In this document: positions 24,441 through 36,536 of the stretch, piece by piece
How positions within the stretch are numbered: position 1 is the stretch's first letter
Layout of the letters: each line of letters begins with the position of its first letter
NCBI GenBank assembly: GCA_037043015.1
Contig: CM073328.1
Span: 16,775,495-16,839,494 of the forward strand
From: Bryum argenteum
Taxonomy: Eukaryota > Streptophyta > Bryopsida > Bryales > Bryaceae
DNA length: 64,000 bases
Reading direction: 5' to 3'
Program-made: the position numbers and the translations under genes
Notes under the pieces: generated by a model
Database searches by the model: none
What the model saw: only the letters and a program-made list of their open reading frames with translations
Told to the model about the DNA's origin: nothing

Positions 24441-24894
24441 TTAACCTCTAAAGGTGAGTAGCCTCAAAACAACCAAAAATCCTCAAAATAGTCCTCTTCT
24501 GATCCAAGATGCAAATTTTTGAATTTCAACAAGTGTTGAAGTATGTAACCGTAGGATTTAGTACCTAACTTCTACATGAACACATAAGGTTCAAATTCCT
24601 CACCATGTGAGATCATGGCGTTCAAAATTTTGAGTAGATTTTGAGAATAAATGAGCATATACCAGAGTTTGGGCAATTTCAAGCACATTTAAAACTTGGT
24701 GTTTTCAAACTTTGATTGTGAATATTTACTAAAGTACGAGAAATTTTGGAGCATGAGATGACTTTTCGGAAAGCTACGGAAAATGTCTACAACTTAGAAA
24801 AGGTTTTAACTTCATGCAATCTTATAATAGTAATTTAGAAGCTCACCAAAGTCTGATTGACCCAATTTGGGCCTCACTCATCTTTAGAGGTTAA
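24441..24894. mobile_element. TTAA-bounded MITE, internally deleted copy
   Basis: A 454-bp element with ends TTAACCTCTAAAGGTGAG and, inverted, TTAACCTCTAAAGATGAG (17 of 18 match). Its interior (CAAGATGCAAATTTTTGAAT, AACCGTAGGATTTAGTACC, GTGAGATCATGGCGTTCAAA, GAGAATAAATGAGCATATAC) is a shortened version of the 0.8-0.9 kb copies at about 39519-40324, 41253-42100, 55386-56186 and 60840-61739. No coding capacity. Confidence 0.75.
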
Positions 24895-27429
24895 GATTCC
24901 AAGGAGGGATCTAAAATATAAAATAATATTTGGGGGCCCACTTCACCTCACAAATTCAAAATGACAATAGTGAGGAGCAATTCTTGTGTTGCTTATAAGA
25001 AGCCAAAAGCTCTAGCGTAGCATAGTGTAAGAATGTGAGAGGCTTGGTTAGAGGCATGGGTGGCTAGTGACTATTTCCAAGGTCTTGAAAACAAGAAAAC
25101 TTACAAGAGAAAATTGTATTCATAGTTAAGGTTTTAACAACCAATATTCCACTCAAAGAGTTGAAGTGTGACGAACAATTTCGGACCAAGTGAATCCAAT
25201 ATTTTCCGTATGAGGACGAGGCATTGGAAATACCAAATAGGGTTTGTAGGAGGATGGTAGTTGTTTACATACCTCCAATCGAGTCAAAGGTTTTTGAGAT
25301 ACACTGATTGAAAGGTACATCGTGCCTTGAAGTCACTCAAAACACATGGTCATATTTTTCATAGTTTGTGTCTTGAAGTCACTCAAACCACAAAAATTAT
25401 CATGAATTTTTGTAAAAGTGGTAATGTTGCATCCTTTCTTATGTTATTCTCATACATTTACAAATGACTATTCAACACTAAAATCAAATTCTCGTTTTAA
25501 ATTTAGTCTTACAAAAAGGCATACCCACCTCTCTTGGATCCTCAACTTTGAGCTCCCACATCTTACACTCTAAAAAAGTTATTGAAGTGCTTGAAGTGGT
25601 GTTTACCTTCTCACATTCCATAGAATAACCTTGAACCTTGTGTTTAAGCTAAATACAGCTAAATACAGTTTGTAGAAGCAACTCTCATCTCTAGAACTTT
25701 TGTCAATATAGGGGTTAACTCAACTCCTTGACTAACTGCACTATATTGAATAACTGCACTATATTGATCAATGTAGTTTATGGATAGTATATTATTGAAA
25801 GTTTATTTCAACAATATGTGTAAAAATGTTGAAAAATAATGTGTGGTCAAATCTTATTTATAATAGACTTCTAAAACATTCAAATAAAGTTCTTTCTGTA
25901 ACCTACATCGTAGTTGATTATTCATGAAAATTTGGTAAAATGGAATAACAGTCACAATGACAAATAATAAACTATATCTCAAGAGGTCAAATTATCTTAT
26001 TCCATCTAGACTAGATGCTTCACATATCGTTTGATCACCATATATCAAAGTTCATTAAGCCAAATGAATGTAATGTAGGATGCACCAATGAGAGGGATTC
26101 CTCCAAATAGCAACAACAATGTCTCACACTTGAGTCTCCCACCTTAACTATACTTCAGACATACTTCACAAACTAGCAGCACGATGGAACTCTCAATGGG
26201 ACATATAATCCCAATAAGAATCCACAAAAATCATGATGCAAGTCTTTAAAAGGGTTTTTAGAATCAGCATTCATTGATGCTTACAAGACCAAGTTGTGAC
26301 ATCGTTGTTTCGGATAAAAATACATTGTGATCACGTCAATTCAAGACAAGCATAGGAAAGATGAATGAACACATGTTTCAGAAGTGAACTACAGAAAGAG
26401 GGAAGTGATAAATCAAAAGACGAATGAACACATGTTTCAGAAGTAAATTACAGAAAGAGGGAAGTGATAAATCAAAGAAGTGGTTGACAACTTCCAGAGT
26501 GCAACATGATCATGCCTTTCATTCCCTAAAGTAGAGGAAAAAGAAGAAAAACTCCAATCTATTTAGAAATCGACGTGAATGGAGTGTTTGTTCAACCTAT
26601 TCTCAGATGTATGCCTGGAGGTCATCACATCAATGGCGGGACTACTAACCCCTCTTGAAATGAACACTATGCTAGTCCCTACCTAACTTCTAAAGTAGAG
26701 ACAACATACATGCACATAAATATTGCAGCAATCTAGAACAAATATTGTACACCTTCATTTCAATAAGTATCTTTTGAAATGACAACCGTAAAGTGAGGAC
26801 CAAATGTAAAACACGCATCAATAGTTGATGGCGGCATGACTAGAAACTCACAGCTCTACTTGGTTGCTCACCATCATATGTGTCTTTTGGTGAGAAGATG
26901 GCGCATTCAAGCTCCGGTTGGTGTTGGTGGTGCTTCACGCTCAACTTCCGAAGCAAAGCGCCTCGCAAGCTTTTGGGTCTCTCACTATCTCTCGTCACAA
27001 GCTCCTGAGCCCAAGTGCGTGCGGTTTCTGTCAGATTTCGAGTTAAGCATGTTCTTTATTTTCTTTCATTCCGAAACACAAGAGAGCAGTGTTGAAATAA
27101 AGAAACAACTCTGAGTGTCCTTTACATTCCGTTACGGGTTTCTAAAAGTTCTCCGACTCTAAGCCTCGCGTTCTGCTAGTGTCCTGCAGGCTCACCGGAT
27201 TCCTCATCACTTGCACTGTTCTTCCTGTAATCTTGCTACCATGCCACATTCAATTAAATCTGGACTCATATAAGTAATCTGGAACAGAAGTTTTATATGA
27301 TGGTTTCTGCGTTGTTGAAGATTGACTTTGTGAAATTTGAGTATTTGTACATTCTATAGATCCCCAATGGTAATTCCTATTTACTTCATATCTTGTTTAC
27401 GAAGCCATTCCGGGAGCCCAATGTGTTTC
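24895..27429. other. Intergenic, no gene seen
   Basis: AT-rich noncoding DNA. A 59-bp tandem duplication with few differences lies at 26363-26480 (unit around GAATGAACACATGTTTCAGA and GAGGGAAGTGATAAATCAAA). A TAGGGGTTAACTC element end is at about 25711. The last few hundred bases are probably 3' UTR of the minus-strand gene that ends at 27430. Confidence 0.5.
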
Positions 27430-30400
27430 CTAACATTTTTGGAATAGTGTTCGGAAAAGGGGATTGCAGCTGTGGCTAGGGAGAGCCATATTGGGGATGT
27501 GTAAGACTGGGATGCTGACCTGTTGTTGTCTCGCACGGTCCAGGCTCTCACGCATGGCAATGAGATTGATATGAGAGAACGTTGGTGACAAGAGTTGACG
27601 AGGAGAGTAATGCCCCGGTGACGACCCTGCCGATTCCATACCCTTCACCAGAAGCGCTTGCAGCCATTTGTCCAAGTTCGACTTCCCCATTCGTTTCACC
27701 TTCTCCTCATTGTCGACAGTGTCGGCGTTCGGTTGTTGGTTCTTCCTGCCTCGCATGTTTTCCAGATGAGTCGTCAATACCTGCAGGTTTTTGAGGATTG
27801 TAAGTGCCATACTCTTCTTGGTCTTCGAGTTGATGCACGAAGGAGATGAAGATGGTATACCAGTCATGGTCTTGCCATTGATAATTCTCATGAGAGAACT
27901 GAACCAACCTGCTCAAGAAGCTCATCGACATGGGCTTGAATGGTCTGTCCTTTGGTTTCAGGAGTGGGGATCTGGAAGCGGATGTGCTGCAGAAGCTCAT
28001 CTAAGTAGGCCTGCTTGTGTTGCAAGGCTGCAGTGGTGTCAGGAAGGGTCTCAGATTGCACCATGATCACATCTTTCTGCACTTCTCGTTTGGAGTCCGA
28101 CCTCGACGTCTCGCCTGCGCTTCCAGCCGTCGGCGTGTCAAGCGCTGCCTCGCCCGCAAACTCCCTATCACCTGCAGCAGTGATGCCGCACGTTCAAATG
28201 TAAGGTGCCAGTCAATGCGGCTTGGAAATCTTTGCTGCAAATTGGCGTACTTAAAAACACGGAATGAATGGCACAAATAAGAAAGATGATAGATCTCAGA
28301 GTAGAAAGTGAATAATAGAAAGGAACTTGAGTTTATGTATATCATGACACTTATGAAACAATAGAGTAGCTGCATGATTAAAATCTATTGTAAGAAAAGC
28401 ACGATCACTTGTACTCATGGACAATTTTGTTAAAAACTAGCAATTCCAAGTGTCATTTTGTCATACCATTGAAAGGTCATCACCACACTTCCTAATATCT
28501 TCAATGTTCTAGGATTGATTGTACTGAAACATAGTAGCTTCACCCACTTTTGGTGTATTTGAATGGCACATGGACTGAATTGAGGATATTTTTGAAGGTG
28601 GTGTCTTAGAGCAAGACATCACCAAGACCCGATCAAGGTGCTCACCTGGTTTAGAGTTGCGAATACAAAAGTCTCGCAGCTCTGATATGGGTCCGTCATA
28701 GAACTTGCACAACTCCCTCACTAATCGATTGTCTTCGTCAGTGTAGCAGATTTGAGGAGCTGGACTCAGTTCGTCGTCGGCGAAGTCACTGTCGCTAGAA
28801 CTGTCATCTACACATGAGCAAGCCAATTTCAAATGAGGTCACAAGTTTGTCATCGTTCAACTTGCTCTAACACTATGTACATAACACTTTCTCATATTGA
28901 TCGGACCAAATACTTTGCTACCAAGCATGTTGGACATTAACCATTATGAACCTCAATTTTGTATTATTGCACCTATGCAACAAAATGTCACACTTGAAAG
29001 GAAAGAAAGACAGTTAATTCTAGAGTAGAAAGTGGCCAAAGAAAGAGAAAGTACAAATGCGCAATGGCTGAGATTTGGCATGGGAGAATTGCAATCAATT
29101 GCATGATACATGAATCCATAACACATGAAATAACGCCAATGGAAGTGCAACAGTGCACGTTGTGATAGGTAGATTCTTCATCTAACCACGAAGTATGGTA
29201 CCTGGAATTTGTTTGTCGGCCTTGTATTGCTGCTCTTGTAGGCTAGATCTTTCTTCATGCCGTCGAACTCTCATCCTTGGTTGTGTTAAATACTCTGCAT
29301 TTGTACAAGGAGCGTATGGTGAGCACTTAAATAATTATTGAAAATTCATACGTAGCGTTTGAGGTGGTCATAGCAATGGTTACCTTTGATGGCATGTCGA
29401 ACGAGAGACTTCCGTTGATGCTGGCGTGAGAGGGTAGGCGTCGTGTCGTCAACCTCGTCTTCACTCAATGCAGACATGATTCTCTCATAGTGGTCATCCT
29501 TACAATCCTTTGCTGCCTCCATGACACGAAGAGAGACACAACTGCTCACATTCACGAGATCCCGCCCACATGTCGGCATTGCAGCAATTTTTTTGCCAGA
29601 TGTAGCAGCTTCTAGAGTTTCTCGTGTGGCGTGCCGCTGTAGAAGCTCACTCTCCATGGCTTCACATAGCGCCTTTTGGCTGTCTAGGCGGGCTATGAGG
29701 ACGTTGCATGCTTCTTGGGTCAGTTCCGCTTGCTCCTTATATGCCACCGCCCTTCACCCAGACGAACCTTTCAGCATCAAGAAGAAATAGGAATGGAGGC
29801 TTATCTAGCCTTGCATAATATTGCACACCACTCGTAACACTAAACAAGAATTCAAGGGTTAATTTACTCTTCAATAAGTACTTTTCTCTCTTACTAGATC
29901 CTATTACGTTATTGGGAACTAAAAAACAACAAAGTGACACCTCCAAAGGGTTCTGAGGGTATCCATAGAAGGTTCATGAATCTCACCATTGTCATTTAAC
30001 ATGACAATCTTCATTAAGTAGACCCTAATGTTGTAGTACTGTGTAAATGAGAATGCAAAATGGCATAGTTGGAAAGTAGGAAAGATGGTGAATTGAAGAA
30101 AGGGAAACTTCTCTGACTTGTGTAGCATATGGCAAGATAGAGTAGCCAAATGATCTGACTTGTGTAGCATATGGCAAGATAGAGTAGCCAAATGATCAGT
30201 GAGATTCGAGAGAGGGAAAACATAGTCACTTATAATCTACATAAATCCGTGCAAAATGGCACATGGAACAACGCCAATTCGTCTCATTTGGGGTTTCAAT
30301 ACGAATTTCATGAAGGCGAGATTCAGAGCAAATGGTTTGGATTTCGTACTGGTGCATGGTATCACGCAGCACTCGTTCGAGGCAGAGGCGATAAGACGAT

Positions 30401-33400
30401 CGGCTCTCGGTCAGCTTGCGTTGCTTCTCCACACGATGCTTGCGCTTCTTCAGCTCCGCCTCCAGCTCTAAAGCCTTCACTCTTTCCTTCTCATTCTCAG
30501 CTTTCAGTTTCACTACAGTTTCTTCTAACTGCGTGATCTCTTCCAACCTCTCCCAACGTTCTTCTTCCAGCATAATTTTCACTCGAAGCTCCTGCAAAAC
30601 AAAATTTCAGTCACGGAGTCCAATCCCCTCTGAAAGAGCACATGTCCTAGTTCGAAGCAATCCACGCATCTTTAGTTATAGATTAGGCTATGAGCGGTTT
30701 TCACATGAAGACGATTAAAGACATGTTTAAGCTGCATAAATTTCGTGATTTAAGTGACAAGTTTTCACCGACATTATACTCAGTGTCTCTGAATTCAGTG
30801 TCCATCAACATTAGACATTACCTTTTGCAGGGCAGTTGTGGCAGCAGACTGGCGTCCACCGAGCTCAGTTCGGCCGCTGCCCACCGGTGACGTTCCATTG
30901 CTCCGAGGGACCGCTCTCATCAACCGGAACTGCAAGCATTACATATGAGCGCGGGTGAACTCCAACATAGGAATTCTAATGGAGAACATCACGAAATGAA
31001 TGAAACTTATTAATTTGGGGATTTCAGAATACATATTACTGCATAAAAGTACTGGATATTACACTCCAAAAGGCTCCACAAATCAAATCTCCTGAGTACG
31101 TCCAGATATGGTGAGGGGTGTACCTTTTCCTTGATCTGAACTGCGGATCGATTGGCAAGAGTGGGATCGTCTGCTTTGATCTCATTCCAGCTGCTGCGTC
31201 CAAATTTACTCACGCCCCTCTTGACAGCTTCCTCTTCTTCCACGGTCCAATCTCGCTTAAATTGCGCCTCTGGCAAACGACACGCTTAACCTACTCAGAT
31301 TAACCCTCTCATTCTGACTGCACCGCTTTCAAACGGACATGAAATACAATAGAGGATGTTCAGGAAGGACTGCAATAGAGAGACCTTTCGCAGCTGGAGC
31401 TCCATTGGAGACAGCGGTGGTACTAACATTGACGACGGCGGCTGCCGCTAATCCACAGAGGGCCTTCTTCTCACGGAAGTGTTGCGGCCACGGCCGGCAC
31501 TCGCCAACATGCTCTCTGGCCACTGACTCGTCTTCACCCCCTGCGAAGAACAACGCAAACGATCTCTTCCTGCAGATTGAACAGTCTCAGTTAACCCCTC
31601 GTACTAGATCGAAATACCGAGGCTCCCTCCGACCATCTTTGCACGAATTGTTGATGCCGACACTATCAGACGAGCTAGTGTGAGGTTCTGGGGTAGTTAC
31701 CTGAAATCTGCGTTCTTTGCAGCGAAGGCGGATAGGAATTGGTTTATGGAGCACCCATGTTGCAAATCCCACCAGGGGACTAGAAACTCAAGGCGGTTCC
31801 TCTTCCGTAAAAATGCTTGCCATTGCACTATTCGTAAGTTCGGCACTTGTGTCTTCCCTCCTCCTTTTTGATTCCCACCCAAAACTTGGTCAGGTTCTAT
31901 TCCACAGCTAACTAAATCTGGAGAAATCAGGAAAACTAAACGAAATCTATATACAACCTCGATTCCTTCAAAATGGTAATGTTCTAGATGGGATCGAATC
32001 TTTTTCAAAAAGAAGGTGATATCACAAGGATTGTGATATTACTCACAAGCAATGATGGTATTGCGGGTGCCATTTTGGAAACATAACCAGACATGCCACC
32101 AGAATGGCACATTGTGACGATATAACTGATCCGGTATGTAATAATGACACTGGGTCTGTTGCCATTCTAATAAAATAACCCATTTTCTTTCCTTTCTTTT
32201 CAGTTTTGTGCACGTGGATTAAGAATCGACGTCAGGGATCCAAATAGTTGTACATCGTGAAGGGACTCCGATGATTTTCTCCCCAATAGCTCATATTTGT
32301 ACATGGAATCGAGTTAATGGAAGTCTAGAAGGAGTTAAATATGGCATGATACACTATATTGTTGTGAACGGACTATAAAAAAACCTCCACTTTTCTGCCA
32401 GGGTAAGGAAGAAAGAGAGCTCACGAGAGGAAGGGAACCAGTGATCAATATCCCACGCCAGTGGCGACGACGGGTCTGCATTCCAGTAGACCACATTGCC
32501 GTAGGGATCCACTCTAAATTTCGAAGGATCGAACCCTGCGTTTCTGCAATAAAACCCATGATTCCTGCAAATCAGTGCACATCTCTTACTAGTCGATGCA
32601 GACATTCTTACGTTGATTAACACCTGCCTTCAATGGTGCGAACAAATGAATGATGTTGTTTCTTAGGCTATTCACACTAGAGTACTACTTACTTACCCGA
32701 GGTGGTCAAGCTGCTGCCATAGCTCTTCCACAAACTTTCGAATGTTGGATGAATCTCTCTCCTTCTCGGCGACGACAGGAAAAAGGCTATCCCAATCCTT
32801 CAGGTGCTGGAACTGCAACACAAGTAACTACTGTCAACAACTATACTCCTAAGTAGAAAATTTACCTGACAGTGGTCACGTATCGAAAGTTCTAACTTGT
32901 ACATCTCTAGTGCACCTGCAAAAATTCGGACTCAGATTCTGCTCCAGCCGAGGAAACGTGTAATTAGCAGTCGGCTCAACGGAGCCCATTGGCGACCTCT
33001 ACTACAGTACTAAGCGACTTTCCAACCTCCTCACTCCCCGGAAACAAAACTATCACACTGATCGCACAGCGCCAGATTTAAGCGGCGTACAACCAAGCTT
33101 GGTGAGGAGCAGTTTCAGAGATACATAATCCAGGGCAGCGGCACTGAGGTTGTTTACGAAGAATGCGATTCAAGCACACTCCCAATGGAAACAACTTACA
33201 TCAGTTCAGAAAAAAGCTCAAAAACTCGAATCAACCGTCCTTGAACAGTCAAATCACGAAATAGTCCCGACTTTTACTGGAGAGATAGCTTACATCTTCA
33301 GCGTGAGGAGCGTAGGGCAAGAACCGTTGCGGCGGGCTCTCAATGAAAGGAATAGGCAAGCCAGCAGAGTCCTCATGTCGACACAGCTTGGCATAAACAC

Positions 33401-33467
33401 GCGGGTACCCAAGCTTGACATCAACCTTAACGTCCTCTTCGGAGCAACCGAGCATCGACAACATCAT
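27430..33467 (-). CDS. HNH-like / Myb-SANT / coiled-coil protein
   Basis: Fourteen minus-strand exons: 33467-33294, 32904-32866, 32812-32697, 32564-32425, 31863-31701, 31569-31385, 31269-31124, 30929-30822, 30591-30350, 29751-29384, 29294-29202, 28807-28646, 28171-27909, 27780-27430. They sum to 2550 bases, in frame, about 849 residues; exon 2's 5' edge is the least certain. Residues about 110-210 carry an HNH-nuclease-like core: GFYCRNAGFDPSKF, DPYGNVVYWNAD, WDIDHWFPSSRGG, VPNLRIVQWQ, RKRNRLEFLVPWWDL. The DH, NL and final N positions match the H-N-H pattern. Residues about 274-325 form a Myb/SANT domain (DWTVEEEEAVKRGVSKFG, SSWNEIK, NRSAVQIKEKFR). A long coiled coil (about 359-440), acidic SDSDFADDE and more helical segments follow. 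Inferred nuclear, DNA-associated protein; similar plant proteins exist, but I know no assigned activity. A 42-bp tandem duplication sits in one intron (30113-30196). Confidence 0.82.
30113..30196. repeat. 42-bp tandem duplication in an intron
   Basis: Two identical copies of a 42-bp unit beginning CTGACTTGTGTAGCATATGG, within the intron between exons 30591-30350 and 29751-29384 of the HNH/Myb gene. Their identity implies a recent duplication. Confidence 0.9.
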
Positions 33468-34118
33468 GCCACTCAGCCGCAAATGAGCACTCAGCCAGCA
33501 AAACCTTCAAGGCCGGAAGCTAGTCATTGACAGCACAGACAGACAACGGTCACAGCCAAATTGTTGCCAAGTCCAAGGAAGCTCCTGCACAGGTGCTTGA
33601 CTTGATGGTGTCTCTGGCACTTGATACGAGGGCAGCTCTGGCACTGCCTGCACGTATGAGTTGCCAGAGCAGACATGGCTGGAGATTGATGGCATGAGTT
33701 CGCGATCATTACGAGCAGCTCCGATCGAAGGGGTCCGAAGGGGAGTGAAGCCGAGACCCAACCAACTTGATCGAGCATTAAACAGCGGAAGGCTGGCTTG
33801 GGATTGTTTTTGCTTTGCTTTTCTCTCATTTATGTTACAAAAAAAGCTTTTGTTGGCTTTATGGAGGAATAGTAGGGAGGGCCTTGGACTTGTGGCCTGA
33901 GTGGGAGTTAATGAGGATGCGCGAGTGGGTGGTTTCTCATTATGATCGCCATGTTCCTGCCAGGGGATCTGGGTGCTCGAGTATCATAATCCGTTCTTAC
34001 TTGCCTTCTATTTCTGGAAGGTGTTCAAGTGCTATTTGTTCAGGAAGGTTCCTGTTATGGTTGTTTATAGAAAGAACAAGTGAACATCAATGTTTCGTGA
34101 AGAAAGTGTTTATGGAGA
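33468..34118. other. 5' flank of the HNH/Myb gene
   Basis: Presumed promoter and 5' UTR for the minus-strand gene starting at 33467. A minus-strand open stretch at about 33507-33761 (PSYQVPETPSSQAPVQELPW) could be an upstream exon, but no clean splice joins it to the start codon. Nothing else is seen. Confidence 0.35.
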
Positions 34119-34487
34119 TTACCTCTTAAAGGCTCAAGCAAGCCGGAGGGGCTTTTTTCCAACAGAAATTGCCTTGTAGCTCTCAATGTACTCAACTTTT
34201 CACTTATATTTTGATGTCAACCTGGTCACCTTCTTATGATGCATTCAAAAAGAGAAATTTTACAATTCAAACCACAATTTGTATGAGTGATTTTGTGCTT
34301 TGAAAGGATTGTGGTAGGTAGGTTGGGTTGAACATAAACTTGTAGAAGGTTGCAAGCTCATCATTGATTGGTTCATTCATGATGCCCAAGTTTTAAAAGT
34401 GCACTATTCATGATGCCCAAGTCCAAAAGATGGTGTGATCCAATTTTGGGCTGCCCGTTTCAGACCCCAAGGACCTCTAAGGGTTAA
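34119..34487. mobile_element. MITE, sister of the copy at 42364-42733
   Basis: About 369 bp ending CCTCTAAGGGTTAA. The interior is closely similar to 42364-42733 over almost its full length (shared: TAGCTCTCAATGTACTCAAC, TTCACTTATA, GGTCACCTTCTT, TTGATTGGTTCATTCATGAT). The left end (TTACCTCTTAAAGGCTC) is degraded relative to its sister. No protein coding. Confidence 0.75.
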
Positions 34488-34693
34488 CTCATGTGATAAG
34501 AGTATTGTAACTATTATTCTTGATGCTTGTGCTAGCAATAGTGGTTGACAATTATACGTAGGCTAAACACTTTTTTGGATCTTACTTGGTTATTGATGCT
34601 CATGAAAGAACAGATATCCTTCATAGGCACCTTTGGAACTAGGTTTGTGTCCCCTCCTCATATTTGCAAGGGAAATAGTAGTAAGTATCATGC

Positions 34694-35065
34694 AGGCACC
34701 ACGAGCCTTGGCTTGGTGGTTAGGGCTTAGGCCCCCAATGAGGAGGTCGTGAGTTCTATTCCCCATGCTAGCGTGGTGCTCACCACTATAGTCCACCCAA
34801 CTATTGTGGGGGGTCTTCGGACCTTGTTGTATGGGTACCTCAAAGCCCTTTGGGGGGATACTATGTCAAGTATCTTCAAGGCACTAGTAACTAGGCTAGA
34901 AACTAGCGTAGTTATAGTGTCCACCCTCGAGAGGGGGAAGTAGTATTGTTCCAATTTCCCCTTGTCCGGTGGCCATGAGGATATTAGCATTACGAACGGA
35001 CACTTCATTCACGCCGGCCCCTTAGAAAGGGACTGGAGTTTCTATATATATATGTATGTATGTAT
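34694..35065 (+). mobile_element. Full-length tRNA-derived SINE
   Basis: A 372-bp retroposon. The head has pol III promoter-like boxes: an A-box-like TGGCTTGGTGGTTAGG at about 34709 and a B-box-like GAGTTCTATTCC at about 34751, arranged as in a tRNA. The 3' region (TTTCCCCTTGTCCGGTGG to CACGCCGGCCCCTTAG) is shared with truncated copies at 11485-11598 and 59243-59352. It ends in TATATATGTATGTATG simple repeat. Direct repeats GTATCATGC at 34685-34693 and 35066-35074 look like the target-site duplication. It has no protein of its own and would need a partner LINE. Confidence 0.85.
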
Positions 35066-35589
35066 GTATCATGCCATCTTAGGATTGAATACACAACCAC
35101 ATGGCTTTTGAGTTACTCCCTTTGTCCCATAAAGTTTGTCTTGTAGGTTTGTCTCAAATTTTAGAGTATTTGTGAAACAACCTCTATCATAAACTTAATG
35201 GGAGTATTTGCAAGTACAAGGACAAGATATTACCACGTATTGATTTTATCATACTTAAGACTTTTTGGTGGTCTTTCTAAAGTCTGAAGGTTTTTTTGGA
35301 AGTTGTTGAATCATTCTATGGAAGTGAAAACATTTGAGCACTTAGCAAGCTACAATGAAGGCAATCGATCTACATATGCTATGAGGTTATAGTTTCTTAC
35401 AAGAAAGAAGCCAACTTTATAAATGGAATGTTATGACCTATTGGGATCATATCTATATAGGCATACATTTTATGGTAGAACATACCCCTATATTGGGATA
35501 GATTGTTTTTTTTTTTCCACTTTGGTGGCACATTACAAATTTCATGTCATCAAGGTTGGCATTTACTTATTTCTTCTTGGCATACGTAC

Positions 35590-35816
35590 CAAATACATGG
35601 GTCCCTTTCATAAATACCATGTCCATAGGTCCCTTTTATAAATACCCTATACATTGCTTCTATAAATACCCTATACATGGGTCCCTTTTATAAATACCCT
35701 ATACATTGCTTTTAAAAATACCCTATACATGGGTCCCTTTTATAAATACCCTATGCATGGGTCCCTTTTATAAATACCCTATGCATGGGTCCCTTTTATA
35801 AATACTTTATACATTG
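35590..35816. repeat. 28-bp minisatellite
   Basis: About eight diverged copies of a unit near 28 bp, built around GGGTCCCTTTTATAAATACC then CTATACAT. Some copies replace CATGGGTCCC with CATTGCTT. Noncoding. The rest of 35066-36088 has no gene. Confidence 0.85.
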
Positions 35817-36088
35817 ATCACGTTGCTTTGCTAGAATTCAATTACCATGCATGATTTTGAAGGTAACTTTTGACCAGGTACTAAAAGACATGTATCACTT
35901 TTTCCTTCACAACAATTAATTCATTCCCAATCTAATTCTTACATATGGTACATATTTTTGTCCACCCATTAACTTTTCTATGTCTGTTTGTGTAAGACGC
36001 ATAAACGAAGACGGTAGTACACTTTTGTTAAAAACATAACGTTCAAGATTACTTCAGTGTGCAATATTGAGGCAGGATACAAAGATAT

Positions 36089-36536
36089 TAAGGTAGAATG
36101 CCCTTAAACCGCTCACCCCCCCAAAACCAATCAGTAGACCACCCTTCAGCCGCCCATGCTCTGAATCTTTAATTGCTCCTGTCATGTCTGATATTTGGAA
36201 TTACAGAATATTATTTTTATTCTATTTAAAGAGATCTGATTGGATTAATTGGGTAGATTCCCTGACTCATTGATTCACGGTTTAAGGTTCAACCATGACC
36301 AACAACTAGTAGAGGTCATGCACATAAAAAAGAGAGGCTACTGATCACTTTAAGGTCATGTACACTTTTGACTTCAAAAATTTGTAGTAAATTCAGTTTT
36401 TGCTATTTAATTCTGGAAATTTTTGCATTCACTCTCCCTCCTGTTTTCGCATCAGAGAAAAATTACAAATAATACACACGAAGTCCACAACCATGCTCAA
36501 TCCCTTATTCGAGCGGTTTAAGGGCATTCTACCTTA
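36089..36536. mobile_element. MITE with perfect 26-bp terminal inverted repeats
   Basis: A 448-bp segment whose ends are perfect reverse complements over 26 bp: 36089-36114 begins TAAGGTAGAATGCCC and ends AAACCGCTC; 36511-36536 is its exact inverse. The flanking dinucleotide TA at each end fits a TA target duplication as in Tc1/mariner-derived (Stowaway-type) MITEs, leaving 24-bp repeats starting AGGTAGAATG. The interior has no transposase. It is unlike the other elements here. Confidence 0.85.

Noticed and set aside
34694-34770. tRNA gene at the SINE head
   Set aside because: The A- and B-box-like segments are present, but no complete cloverleaf or acceptor stem is visible, and the segment is continuous with the repeat tail found elsewhere.
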